Assembly (NCBI GenBank): GCA_963757395.1
Contig: CAVWRK010000025.1
Span: forward strand, 62,001 to 126,000
Direction of reading: 5' to 3'
Source of the DNA: DATAOG01 sp963757395
GTDB taxonomy: Bacteria > Pseudomonadota > Alphaproteobacteria > Geminicoccales > Geminicoccaceae
Length of the DNA: 64,000 bases
The notes below the pieces were generated by a model. The model worked only from the letters and a program-made list of their open reading frames with translations. It did no database searches and had not been told where the DNA came from. Positions 7,544 to 15,711 of this stretch are shown here, one piece after another. The first letter of the stretch is position 1; each line of letters opens with the position of its first letter. The position numbers were made by a program, and so were the translations under genes.

Positions 7544-9848
7544 GGATCCGGGCACGCGCGGCCAGCCAGCGGCCGATCTCGACCGCGCCGAGCGAATGGC
7601 TGACAACGTGACCCTGGACCGCATCGCAGCCGAGCCGCCTGAGCGCCGCCAGCTGCACCTCGGTCTCGACGCCTTCGGCGACCACGCGCAGCTCCAGGCG
7701 GTGGCCGAGTTCGATCAGCGAGCGCACGATCGCCGCATCCGGCGTCTCGGCGAGGTCGGCGACGAACGAGCGATCGATCTTGAGCACGTCGAGCGGGAAG
7801 CGCTTCAGGTGGCTGAGGCTCGCATAGCCGGTGCCGAAGTCGTCGAGCGCCAGGGCCACGCCCATGCCGTGCAGCGCCTCCAAGGTGGCCTGGATCCGCT
7901 CGACCTCGTGCAGCACGCTGCTTTCGGTCAGCTCCAGCTCCAGCCGCTCGGCCGGCAAGCCGCTGTCGTCGAGGATGCGGGCGACCTGGGTCACCAGATC
8001 CGGCTTGGTCAGCTGGCTGGCCGAGACGTTGACCGCGACCCGGATCGGCTGCGGACCGCTCGGCCAGCCGGTGGCGACCCGACACGCCTCGGCCAGCGCC
8101 CATTCCCCGATCGCCGCGATCTGGCCGCTGGATTCCGCGAGCTTGATCAGGGTCTCGGGCTCGATCGGGCCAAAGTCCGGGTGATGCCAGCGGAGCAGGG
8201 CCTCGATGCCGCTGATGCGCTCGGGCTCGAGATCCAGCTGCGGCTGATACTCGAGGCTGAGCTGATGGCGGTCGATGGCGCGCGCGAGCTCGTGCCTGAG
8301 GTTCTGCAGATGATCGAAATCGCGCTTGATCGTCGACCCGAAGCGTTGCCAGCCACCGCCCGTGGCCTTGGCCTGGTACATCGCCAGATCGGCGTTCTGG
8401 AGGAGCTGCTCGGCGCTGTCGCCGTCGCTCGGGAACAGCGCGATCCCAAGGCTCGCGCCAGGTCGCCAGGCGCGCAGGTCGAGCCCGAAGGGGCGATCGA
8501 GCTGGCTCGAGATCTTCTCGGCGAGCAGGCTCGCGGCCTCGGCATCGGGCAGGTCGGGGAGGATTAGCGCGAACTCGTCGCCACCGATCCGGGCCACGGT
8601 ATCGCTCTCACGCAGTGCGGCGCGCAGGCGCTGGCCAGCCTGCTTGAGCACGCCGTCGCCGATCCGATGCCCGAAGGCGTCGTTGACCGCCTTGAATCGG
8701 TCCAGATCGACCAGGACGACCGCCAGCAGGCTGCGGTCGCGCCGGCTACGCGCCATCGCCTGGCGCAGGCGGTCGTGAAACAGCAGCCGGTTGGGCAGGC
8801 CGGTCAACGGGTCATGTTGGGCGAGGTGCAGCATGCGGGCTTCGGTCCGTTTGCGTTCGGTGATGTCGGTCGAGGTGCTGACGAAGCCGCCGCCCGGCAT
8901 CCGGCTGCGCTCGACCTCGAGGATCCGATGGTCGGCGCCCGGCTGCTCGAAGCGGGCGGGCGCCGGGCGCCGGGCGATCATCCGCAGCCGGTCCTCGGGC
9001 CCTGGCCCGGGGCCCCCGACCCGCGTCAGATCGTGACGCAGAAACTCGCTCAGATACACGCCCCGACGATAGAGATCGGAGGGATAGCCGTGTAGCTCAC
9101 GGTGGCGCGGGTTCCAGGTCGCCAGCCGGCCGTCGCGATCGAACACCGCCACGCCCTGATGGATGTGCTCGAAGGTCGCCTCGAGTTGGGCCGACTTGTC
9201 ACGCAACGCCGCCACCAAATCCTGATTCTCAAGTGCCAGGCGGACCGAGGCGACCAGCGAGGCGTTGACCGACCGGCCGAGCACGCCCATGCCGATCAGG
9301 TAGAGGACCACGAGCGTCGCCATCACCAGATGCGGCAGGTCGCCCTCGGCCACCAGGCGGAGCGCGTAGGGCACCAGCATGCAGACCGAGAACGCGACAT
9401 AGGCCGGCATGTGCCCGGTCAGCGCGGTCACCGAGCCGCCGACCATGCCCGCCATAACGAACGGCAGGAAGACCTGCGCCGGCGACGACTGGGGCGCGTA
9501 CAGCAGGACCCCTGCCAGGCCCCAGGCGGTGCCGGTCGCCGCCGCGCCGAGGGTGAAGCGCCGGGCCCAGGCCGGCGCCATGGCCGGATCCGCAGGCGCG
9601 CGCCGGAAGGAACGCCAGGCCTGCAGGCGCAGCCCCAGGGTCAGGACCATGAGCAGGAGCCAGATTCCGAGAATCAGCGCCGAATGGTGACCGGCGAACA
9701 CGATCACCGTGCCGAGCGCGACCGCGAGGTTGAGGCCGGCGACGAGCGGCAGACGCTCGAACAGGCCGGCGAGCAACATCGCCTCCGCACGCCCGGTCGC
9801 GACCGGGCGTGCAAGCTCCGCTTGGCCACCCTGTTCTCTGATCGACAC
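7536..9848 (-). CDS. Membrane PAS-GGDEF-EAL cyclic-di-GMP enzyme
   Basis: A 770-residue protein that should make and/or degrade the second messenger c-di-GMP. Residues ~25-200 hold about six to seven membrane segments; a short coiled-coil (ENQDLVAALRDKSAQLEATF) leads to a PAS domain (~225-335, with FEHIHQGVAVFDRDGRLATW). The GGDEF domain starts at LAQHDPLTGLPNR; its active-site loop is intact (RIGGDEFALIL), and the inhibitory I-site RESD lies five residues before it. The EAL domain has SGIEALLRWHHPDFG, an intact DDFGTGYASL loop and KIDRSFV, so both activities look possible. ATG 9848 gives a complete membrane domain. It is monocistronic. Which activity dominates cannot be told. Confidence 0.93.
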   Translation of the reverse strand: MSIREQGGQAELARPVATGRAEAMLLAGLFERLPLVAGLNLAVALGTVIVFAGHHSALILGIWLLLMVLTLGLRLQAWRSFRRAPADPAMAPAWARRFTLGAAATGTAWGLAGVLLYAPQSSPAQVFLPFVMAGMVGGSVTALTGHMPAYVAFSVCMLVPYALRLVAEGDLPHLVMATLVVLYLIGMGVLGRSVNASLVASVRLALENQDLVAALRDKSAQLEATFEHIHQGVAVFDRDGRLATWNPRHRELHGYPSDLYRRGVYLSEFLRHDLTRVGGPGPGPEDRLRMIARRPAPARFEQPGADHRILEVERSRMPGGGFVSTSTDITERKRTEARMLHLAQHDPLTGLPNRLLFHDRLRQAMARSRRDRSLLAVVLVDLDRFKAVNDAFGHRIGDGVLKQAGQRLRAALRESDTVARIGGDEFALILPDLPDAEAASLLAEKISSQLDRPFGLDLRAWRPGASLGIALFPSDGDSAEQLLQNADLAMYQAKATGGGWQRFGSTIKRDFDHLQNLRHELARAIDRHQLSLEYQPQLDLEPERISGIEALLRWHHPDFGPIEPETLIKLAESSGQIAAIGEWALAEACRVATGWPSGPQPIRVAVNVSASQLTKPDLVTQVARILDDSGLPAERLELELTESSVLHEVERIQATLEALHGMGVALALDDFGTGYASLSHLKRFPLDVLKIDRSFVADLAETPDAAIVRSLIELGHRLELRVVAEGVETEVQLAALRRLGCDAVQGHVVSHSLGAVEIGRWLAARARIPG

Positions 9849-9982
9849 GGGGTTCCACGCACGGTTGCGGGCCAGTCGCGTAATCTAGCTGGTTTGGGCA
9901 GACGCAACCAATCAAATCGGCCACGGCGGCGGGCCGACCAGACCGCGACCGGCGCTTGGTCGACGGTTGCGGATTTTTTTGC

Positions 9983-9991
9983 TGCGTCGCA
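9983..9991. promoter_or_regulatory. PhaR-like operator box 1 (TGC-N3-GCA)
   Basis: TGCGTCGCA is an inverted TGC-N3-GCA site in an A/T-rich stretch about 85 bp before the phasin start. PHA-responsive PhaR repressors of Paracoccus and Rhodobacter bind CTGC-N3-4-GCAG-like sequences upstream of phasin genes. Here the flanking bases are C and C. Confidence 0.5.
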
Positions 9992-10038
9992 CAATTTTTC
10001 TCTTGAAGGCCGGCGACGTCTCCCCATATGGCTCGTTG

Positions 10039-10047
10039 TGCAGTGCA
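10039..10047. promoter_or_regulatory. PhaR-like operator box 2 (TGC-N3-GCA)
   Basis: TGCAGTGCA, a second perfect TGC-N3-GCA, lies 26 bp before the phasin ATG and 48 bp after box 1. A pair of such boxes fits repression of the phasin gene by PhaR until polyhydroxyalkanoate granules titrate the repressor. No phaR gene is in the window. Confidence 0.5.
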
Positions 10048-10072
10048 ACAAACACGCGACGAGGAGTTAGCG

Positions 10073-10468
10073 ATGCCCGCCAAGACCACCGCCAAGCCGC
10101 TGCCCTTCCCGATGCTCGACGGCGACCGGATGATCGCCGCGCAACAGCGCAATCTCGATGCCTTCGCCAGCGCCAGCCAGATCGTCGTGGACAGCGTCAA
10201 GGCGATGGCGCAGCGCCACAACGAGATCCTCCAGACCTCGGTCGAGCAGTGGATCGCCGCCGGCCAGGGCGTTCTGACCAGCAAGCCGGCCGAGTTCAAG
10301 CCCGCCGACCAGATCGCGACCGCGAAGTCGACCTACGAGGCGGCGGTCAGCAGCGCCAAGGAGCTGGCCGAGATCGCGATGAAGGCCCAGAGCGAGGCGG
10401 TCGACGTGCTGACCAAGTGCATGATGGCCAACATCGACGACCTGAAGTCGCTGGCCAAGGCTGCGTGA
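10073..10468 (+). CDS. Phasin family protein
   Basis: A 131-residue, almost wholly alpha-helical protein that coats polyhydroxyalkanoate granules in the cytoplasm. The family pattern is clear: RNLDAFASASQIVVDSVKAM, RHNEILQTSVEQWI, then TYEAAVSSAKELAEIAMKAQ and LTKCMMANIDDLKSL. There is no signal peptide. ATG 10073 follows a GAGGAG ribosome binding site, and the longer in-frame start at 10028 would read through the operator region. It is flanked by two PhaR-like boxes upstream and by a strong terminator at 10524-10551, so it is a single-gene unit. This is direct evidence that the organism makes PHA, although no PHA synthase is in view. Confidence 0.93.
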   Translation: MPAKTTAKPLPFPMLDGDRMIAAQQRNLDAFASASQIVVDSVKAMAQRHNEILQTSVEQWIAAGQGVLTSKPAEFKPADQIATAKSTYEAAVSSAKELAEIAMKAQSEAVDVLTKCMMANIDDLKSLAKAA

Positions 10469-10523
10469 CGCCCGCAGCCGCGCGGCGTGGGCAGCGAGCC
10501 CGCCGCCGCGCGCGACGCCCCGA

Positions 10524-10551
10524 CCAACGGCGGCCCTCGGGCCGCCGTTGG
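10524..10551 (+). terminator. Strong hairpin terminator after the phasin gene
   Basis: A perfect 13-bp G/C-rich stem (CCAACGGCGGCCC and its complement) with a two-base gap, best read as a stable C(CTCG)G tetraloop. It lies 55 bp after the phasin stop. The 3' tail has only a weak T content. Confidence 0.75.
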
Positions 10552-10607
10552 CGTCTTGGCCGCGAGCGCACCCCGATCCTGCACGGCCCCGGCCGCGGCG
10601 CCATGCG

Positions 10608-10636
10608 TTGACGCTCTCCGGCCGCCACCTTACATA
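10608..10636 (+). promoter_or_regulatory. Sigma-70-type promoter of hrcA-grpE
   Basis: TTGACG at 10608-10613 and TACATA at 10631-10636 are 17 bp apart and 48 bp before the hrcA start. Both hexamers are close to the housekeeping consensus. No CIRCE inverted repeat (the HrcA operator) is seen here, so the operon may not be autoregulated. Confidence 0.6.
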
Positions 10637-10683
10637 CCAGCGACCCGCAGGCCTTGAGGGAGGGAGCCAGGCCGGATCGACCG

Positions 10684-11766
10684 ATGATCACCGCGCTCAG
10701 CGAACGCTCCAAACAGATTTTCCGCCAGATCGTGGATACCTACGTCGAGACCGGCGAGCCGATCGGGTCGCGGACGCTCGCGCGCCGGCACGATCAGCGT
10801 CTGTCGGCGGCGACCATCCGCAACGTCATGGCGGACCTCGAGGACGCCGGCCTGCTGTACGCGCCGCACACTTCGGCCGGGCGCGTGCCCACCGACCTCG
10901 GCTTTCGCATGTATGTCGATGGCCTGCTCGAGATCGGCCATCTCAGCGAGGACGATCGCGCCGGCATCGACAGCCGCTGCGCCGGCGCCGGACGCAGCGT
11001 CGAGGCGATGCTGAGCGACGCCAGCGGGGCGCTCGCCGGCCTCTCGCACTATGCCGGCCTGGTGCTGGCGCCCAAGAGCGAGCACCCCTTCAAGCAGGTC
11101 GAGTTCATCCCGCTCAGCCCCGGACGGGCGCTGGTCGTGGTGGTCGCGAGCAACGGCATGGTCGAGAACCGGCTGATCGAGGTGCCGGTCGGGATCGCCG
11201 CCTCGACCCTGGTCGAGGCCGGCAACTATCTGACCGCGCGCCTGACCGGCCGCTCGTTCGCCGAAGCCCGCGAGATCGTCGAGCGCGAGATCGCCGAGCG
11301 CCGCGGCGAGCTCGACGCGCTGACCCGCAAGGTGGTCGAGACCGGGCTCGCGACCTGGGCCGGCGGGCCCTCGGCGGACCAGGGCGTGTTGATCGTGCGC
11401 GGCCAGGCGAAGCTCCTGGACGACGTCAGCAACCTCACCGATCTGGAGCGGATCCGCACCCTGTTCGAGTTGATGGAGACCAAGAGCAACCTGATCCGCC
11501 TGATCGAGCTGGTGCAGCGGGCCGAAGGCGTCCAGATCTTCCTCGGCGCCCAGAACGACCTGTTCGCGATGACCGGCTGCTCGGTCGTGGCCGCACCCTA
11601 CACGGTCGGCGACAAGACCACGACCGGCCCGGCCAGGATCGTCGGCGCGATCGGCGTGATCGGCCCGATCCGCATGAACTATGCGCGCATCATCCCGATG
11701 GTGGACTACACCGCCCGGGTGGTGTCGCGCCTCCTGGGCAGCTCAGACCAAGAGTTGAGGCGATGA
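10684..11766 (+). CDS. hrcA: Heat-inducible transcription repressor HrcA
   Basis: DNA-binding repressor of class I heat-shock genes, which binds CIRCE elements before groESL/dnaK and is kept active by GroEL. The N-terminal winged helix reads SERSKQIFRQIVDTYVETGE, then GSRTLARRH and LSAATIRNVMADLEDAGLL, followed by HTSAGRVPTDLGFRMYVDGL, all diagnostic. The GAF-like middle and dimerisation regions follow (FIPLSPGRALVVVVASNG; GVIGPIRMNYARIIPMVDYT). It has 360 residues, the usual length. ATG 10684 is preferred to 10654 because the conserved N-terminus begins there. It overlaps grpE by an ATGA, so the two are translationally coupled. Confidence 0.97.
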   Translation: MITALSERSKQIFRQIVDTYVETGEPIGSRTLARRHDQRLSAATIRNVMADLEDAGLLYAPHTSAGRVPTDLGFRMYVDGLLEIGHLSEDDRAGIDSRCAGAGRSVEAMLSDASGALAGLSHYAGLVLAPKSEHPFKQVEFIPLSPGRALVVVVASNGMVENRLIEVPVGIAASTLVEAGNYLTARLTGRSFAEAREIVEREIAERRGELDALTRKVVETGLATWAGGPSADQGVLIVRGQAKLLDDVSNLTDLERIRTLFELMETKSNLIRLIELVQRAEGVQIFLGAQNDLFAMTGCSVVAAPYTVGDKTTTGPARIVGAIGVIGPIRMNYARIIPMVDYTARVVSRLLGSSDQELRR

Positions 11767-12449
11767 ATCAGAGCAGATCCGAGAACTTCGACGGGCCGGA
11801 AGCGGTTGCGGCCGCGGCGGGTGACGAGCGCGCCGGGCCGGCGACCGATCAGGGCCAGGGCGAGCCCGCGGTCGAGCGTGACCCCGCGGCCGAGCCCACG
11901 GGGGCCGAGGCGGAGCTCGCGGCCGAGCTGGCAGCGACCAAGGAGCGCCTGTTGCGCGCCCTCGCCGAGACCGAGAATCTGCGCCGCCGGAGCGCGCGCG
12001 AGGTCGAGGACGCGCACAAATATGCGATCACCAGCTTCGCCCGCGCGCTGCTCGAAGTCGCCGACAACCTGAGCCGGGCGCTCGCGAGCATCCCGCCCGA
12101 GGCGCGCGAACGGAGCGAGCTCGTCAAGGGCTTGGCGGACGGCGTCGCGCTGACCGAGAAGAGCCTGCTCGCCGCCTTCGAGCGCCACCAGATCGCCAAG
12201 GTCGTGCCCGAGCTCGGGGAAAGGTTCGACCACAACCGCCATCAGGCGATGCTCGAGCTCGAGACCGCCGACCAGCCGCCGGGCACCATCGCCCAGGTCA
12301 TGCAACCGGGCTACGTGATCGCCGATCGCCTGCTCCGCCCGGCCCTGGTCGCGGTCGCCAAAGCCCCGCGCGCCCAGCCCGAGCCGACCAACGGCGAAAG
12401 CCGCATCATCCCGATCAAACCCGGCGACCGCCTCGACACCACCGCCTGA
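11763..12449 (+). CDS. grpE: Nucleotide exchange factor GrpE
   Basis: Co-chaperone that releases ADP from DnaK. The 228-residue protein has a long acidic, disordered N-terminus (residues 1-55), then the coiled-coil LAATKERLLRALAETENLRR and RREVEDAHKYAI-like region, and the beta domain with GIAVVPELGERFDHNRHQAM-like sequence (here IAKVVPELGERFDHNRHQA) and GYVIADRLLRPALVAVAKAP. The start overlaps the hrcA stop (ATGA at 11763-11766). dnaK and dnaJ are not adjacent; the next gene is argG after a 338-bp gap. A possible terminator hairpin is at 12495-12526. Confidence 0.97.
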   Translation: MNQSRSENFDGPEAVAAAAGDERAGPATDQGQGEPAVERDPAAEPTGAEAELAAELAATKERLLRALAETENLRRRSAREVEDAHKYAITSFARALLEVADNLSRALASIPPEARERSELVKGLADGVALTEKSLLAAFERHQIAKVVPELGERFDHNRHQAMLELETADQPPGTIAQVMQPGYVIADRLLRPALVAVAKAPRAQPEPTNGESRIIPIKPGDRLDTTA

Positions 12450-12494
12450 ACGCGGTCCGAGCGGCGGGTAGCGCGTCGCCCTGGTCATGGTCGT

Positions 12495-12526
12495 GATGCC
12501 TATGGGCTGCTATGCCCCCAGGTATC
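12495..12526 (+). terminator. Imperfect hairpin after grpE
   Basis: GATGCCTATGGGC pairs imperfectly with GCCCCCAGGTATC, with mismatches in the middle, 45 bp after grpE. It may be a terminator. The rest of the 338-bp gap (12450-12787) contains no convincing gene; it has a possible argG promoter at 12706. Confidence 0.35.
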
Positions 12527-12705
12527 ATGCCGATCCTGAAGAATGCGCGGCACGCGATCCTCTGCCAGCGGCCGGATCGCCCTTACCTCGGTCATCGGTA
12601 CACGCTCCATGCCTCGACGCTATCGCCACGACGGCATTTTGCTTACCTCGCGGTGACGCCTGTATTGGGCTCGCGAGGCTCCGGTGGTTCGATGCCGTGG
12701 AGTCA

Positions 12706-12734
12706 TTGACAAGCCGGCGCGGCGCGGCACCATG
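12706..12734 (+). promoter_or_regulatory. Possible argG promoter
   Basis: A perfect TTGACA at 12706-12711 lies 76 bp before the argG ATG. The -10 region 17 bp downstream (ACCATG) is weak, as is common in G+C-rich alphaproteobacteria. No ARG-box-like operator is recognised. Confidence 0.4.
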
Positions 12735-12787
12735 CCGGCCGCCGCGGACCGGCTCTGTCGTGGGCCGGCGGAGCTTGGGGAGCGACG

Positions 12788-13999
12788 ATGGCAGAGGGCG
12801 TGAACAAGGTCGTGCTGGCCTATTCCGGGGGGCTCGACACCTCGGTCATCCTGCGCTGGCTGCAGGACCGCTACCGTTGCCAGGTCGTGACCTTCACCGC
12901 CGACCTCGGCCAGGGCGAGGAGCTCGAGCCGGCGCGCGCCAAGGCGGAGATGATGGGGGCTTCGCCGATCTACATCGAGGACCTGCGCGAGACCTTCGTC
13001 GCCGACTACGTCTTTCCGATGTTTCGCGCCAATGCGCTGTACGAGGGCTGCTACCTGCTCGGCACCTCGATCGCGCGGCCGCTGATCGCGAAGCGCCTGG
13101 TCGAGATCGCCCATGAGGTCGGCGCCGACGCGATCGCCCATGGCGCCACCGGCAAGGGCAACGACCAGGTCCGCTTCGAGTTGTCCGCCTACGCGCTCGA
13201 TCCGAAGATCAAGGTGATCGCGCCCTGGCGCGAGTGGGACCTCGGCTCGCGCGCGACCCTGATCGAGTACGCCGAGCGCCACCAGATCCCGATCCCGCGC
13301 GGCAAGAGCGGCGAGCCGCCCTATTCGACCGACGCCAATCTCCTGCACATCTCCTACGAGGGCCGCGCCCTCGAGGACCCCTGGCAGGAGCCCGATCCGG
13401 CCATGTTCACCCGCACGCTGGCGCCCGAGGAGGCGCCCGAGGTCCCGACGTACGTCGAGATCGACTTCGAGCGGGGCGATCCGGTCGCGATCGACGGCGT
13501 CCGGCTGTCGCCCGCCCATCTGCTGACCCGCCTCAACGAGCTCGCCGGCGCCAACGGCATCGGCCGGCTCGATCTCGTGGAGAACCGCTTCGTCGGCATG
13601 AAGTCGAGGGGCGTCTACGAGACCCCGGGCGGCACCGTCCTTTTGGCGGCGCACCGGGCGATCGAATCGATCACCCTCGATCGCGGCGCCGCCCATCTCA
13701 AGGACGAGCTGATGCCGCGCTACGCCGAGCTGATCTACAACGGCTTCTGGTTCAGCCCCGAACGGGCGATGCTCCAGGCGCTGATCGACCAGAGTCAGGC
13801 GAACGTCACCGGCACCGTCCGCCTCAAGCTCTACAAGGGCAGCGTCCAGGTGGTCGGGCGCAAGGCGCCGCACAGCCTCTACGACGACGCGCTTGCGACC
13901 TTCGAGGCGGATACGGTCTACGACCAGCGCGACGCCGAGGGCTTCATCAAGCTGAACGCGCTCCGCCTGCGCGTCCTTGGCCGCGCCCGCCAGCCATGA
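12788..13999 (+). CDS. argG: Argininosuccinate synthase
   Basis: Joins citrulline and aspartate using ATP, the penultimate step of arginine synthesis, in the cytoplasm. The 403-residue protein has the ATP-pyrophosphatase P-loop VVLAYSGGLDTSVILRWL at its start, GHGATGKGNDQVRFE-type motif (AIAHGATGKGNDQVRFE), the acidic WEEP-like region EDPWQEPDPAMF, and FWFSPERAMLQALIDQSQ near the C-terminus. Length and N-terminus match the family. The stop overlaps the start of the next gene (ATGA at 13996-13999), so the two are probably co-transcribed. Confidence 0.98.
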   Translation: MAEGVNKVVLAYSGGLDTSVILRWLQDRYRCQVVTFTADLGQGEELEPARAKAEMMGASPIYIEDLRETFVADYVFPMFRANALYEGCYLLGTSIARPLIAKRLVEIAHEVGADAIAHGATGKGNDQVRFELSAYALDPKIKVIAPWREWDLGSRATLIEYAERHQIPIPRGKSGEPPYSTDANLLHISYEGRALEDPWQEPDPAMFTRTLAPEEAPEVPTYVEIDFERGDPVAIDGVRLSPAHLLTRLNELAGANGIGRLDLVENRFVGMKSRGVYETPGGTVLLAAHRAIESITLDRGAAHLKDELMPRYAELIYNGFWFSPERAMLQALIDQSQANVTGTVRLKLYKGSVQVVGRKAPHSLYDDALATFEADTVYDQRDAEGFIKLNALRLRVLGRARQP

Positions 14000-14619
14000 C
14001 GACCGGCGGGCCCGAGGTCGACTTCTACTACGGCCTCGGCAGCCGCTACTCCTACCTCGCCTCGACCCGTATCCCGCGCCTCGAGGCGGACACCGGCTGC
14101 CGGCTGCGCTGGCGGCCGCTCCACAGCGCTGACCTGTTCCGCGCGCGCGGTGCCGATCCGTTCCGGGGCCGGCCGGTCTCCGGGCAGTACGAGTGGGCCT
14201 GGCGGCGCTTCGATGCCGAGTGCTGGGCCGACTACTATGGCGTTCCCTTCCGCGAGCCGGAGGACGTCCGCTTCGAGCCCAGGCGGCTCGCGCTCGCCGC
14301 CACCGCCGCCTTCCGCCTCGGCGCGGTCGAACGGTTCAGCCGCCGGCTGTTCCAGGCGATCTTCGTCGATGGCACCTCGCCCCTCGATGATACGGCCTGT
14401 GGTCAGCTCGCGCGCGAGGTCGGCCTCGATCCGATCAGCTTTGCCGCAGCGCTCGACGAGCCCGCGACCGCCGCCGCCCTCGAGGCGACGGTCGCGGCGG
14501 CGCTGGCGGCGGGCGTGTTCGGCGTGCCGAGCTTCGTGCTCGACGGCCAGGTCTACTTCGGCAACGACCGCCTGCCGATCGTCCGCCACGCGCTCATGCG
14601 TCCGGCGGGCGCGCCCTAG
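13996..14619 (+). CDS. DsbA-fold 2-hydroxychromene-2-carboxylate isomerase family protein
   Basis: A 207-residue cytoplasmic protein of the kappa-class GST-like/DsbA superfamily. The N-terminal strand VDFYYGLGSRYSYLASTRIP has the conserved Ser (S in SRYSYLA) that activates glutathione in hydroxychromene carboxylate isomerases, in place of the CxxC of true DsbA. The C-terminus has GVFGVPSFVLDGQVYFGNDRL, the cis-proline loop and the usual tail. Substrate is unknown; most genomic members are not in naphthalene pathways. The start overlaps the argG stop by four bases, and the 3' end overlaps the convergent HAD gene by four bases. Confidence 0.85.
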   Translation: MTTGGPEVDFYYGLGSRYSYLASTRIPRLEADTGCRLRWRPLHSADLFRARGADPFRGRPVSGQYEWAWRRFDAECWADYYGVPFREPEDVRFEPRRLALAATAAFRLGAVERFSRRLFQAIFVDGTSPLDDTACGQLAREVGLDPISFAAALDEPATAAALEATVAAALAAGVFGVPSFVLDGQVYFGNDRLPIVRHALMRPAGAP

Positions 14620-15495
14620 CGCCAGCGAAAGCGCGGCAGCACCCAGTCGGGCCTGGCGCCGTACTCCGCCTCGAGCCGGTCGAGCGCCGCCGCATTGGCG
14701 CTGAGGCCGCGCTCCAGATCGAACAGCGGCGCGTGGATGCCGCCCATGATCAGCGCGGTCGCAAGCCCCATCGCGGCGCCGCCGGCGATGTCGTGGGCGA
14801 CCGAATCGCCGACCACCAGGATCTCGCCCGACGGCAGCGGCGCAAGCGTTTGAAGGCAGAGCTCGTAGACCGGCCGGTGCGGCTTGCCGACGTAGACCAC
14901 CGGGCCGCCCAGCTCCTCGTAGTGTCGGGCGACCGCGCCCGGCGCGATGCCGAACGCGCCGCCCGGCAGCACCGCGACCACGTCCGGGTTGGCGCAGATC
15001 ATCGGCAGCTCGCGCGCGGCCGCCCGCTCGAGCGCGGCGGTGAAGTGCTCGAGGCGGGCATCGTCCGTCGATCCCGCCCAGCAGCAGGAAGTCGGCCTGC
15101 TCGAGATCGGCGACCACCTCCAGGCCTTGGTCGTCGACCAGGGAGCGATCGCCCGCCCGCGACCAGAAGGACGCAGCGCCGCCCGAGACCGGCGAAGAAG
15201 GCGTCGCTCCGCCCGGCCAGAGCCTGCCAGGTCGCCTCGCCGGAGGTCACCAGGGCGTCGTACAGATCGGCGGCGATGCCGAGCCGGCGAGGCGCTGCCG
15301 GTTGACGGCGGCGCGCTTGCCCGAGTTGCTGAGCAGGACCACCCGCTTGCCGGCGGCGCGCAACTCCGCGAGGCCCTCGAGAGCGTCCGGATAGGGCGCG
15401 CCGCCGTCGTGCAGCACGCCCCACTGGTCGACGATGAAGCCCCGATAGCGCGAGGCGAGGTCGGCGAGCCCGGAGCAGAACGTCGGCTCAACCAT
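14616..15495 (-). pseudogene. HAD class IIA hydrolase (TIGR01459-like), three frameshifts
   Basis: Homologous to the NagD/p-nitrophenyl-phosphatase-like HAD IIA family of sugar or nucleotide phosphatases. The start (ATG 15495) leads to YRGFIVDQWGVLHDGGAPYP with the nucleophile Asp, and VVLLSNSGKRAAVNRQRL. The sequence then continues in a second frame (LGIAADLYDALVTSGEATW, from ~15281), a third (SLVDDQGLEVVADLEQADF, from ~15148) and finally the frame ending at 14616 (LEHFTAALERAAARELPMIC, from ~15070). The last part has YVGKPHRPVYELCLQTL and the metal-binding ILVVGDSVAHDIAGG. The first break is explained by one C missing from a short C-run. All catalytic motifs survive, which favours sequence error over decay. 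Confidence 0.75.
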
Positions 15496-15646
15496 CGGCA
15501 ATCCCGTCGCTCCACGCTCCGTCGGTCGAGCCAAGGCTGGCCAATCCGCGGGCGCATCCGAGCTTCGCGGCTCAGCTTCGAGTTTTAGGTCGCCGGGCCG
15601 GGCGTTTCAACGTTCCCGAGCGTCCGACAGCCCCGAGCGTCCGGGC

Positions 15647-15676
15647 TTGGCCGCGTCGCGCTCCGCTCGCTACCCT
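15647..15676 (+). promoter_or_regulatory. Possible promoter of the xylulokinase gene
   Basis: TTGGCC (15647-15652) and TACCCT (15671-15676), 18 bp apart, lie 36 bp before the kinase ATG, with an AGGGAGG ribosome binding site in between. Assigned by eye. Confidence 0.35.
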
Positions 15677-15711
15677 GCCGGCGCGGAGACGTCGTCCAGG
15701 GAGGCAGGCCG

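Noticed and set aside
10469..10683. CIRCE operator for HrcA before hrcA-grpE
   Set aside because: The TTAGCACTC-N9-GAGTGCTAA inverted repeat is not present; only a sigma-70-type promoter is seen.
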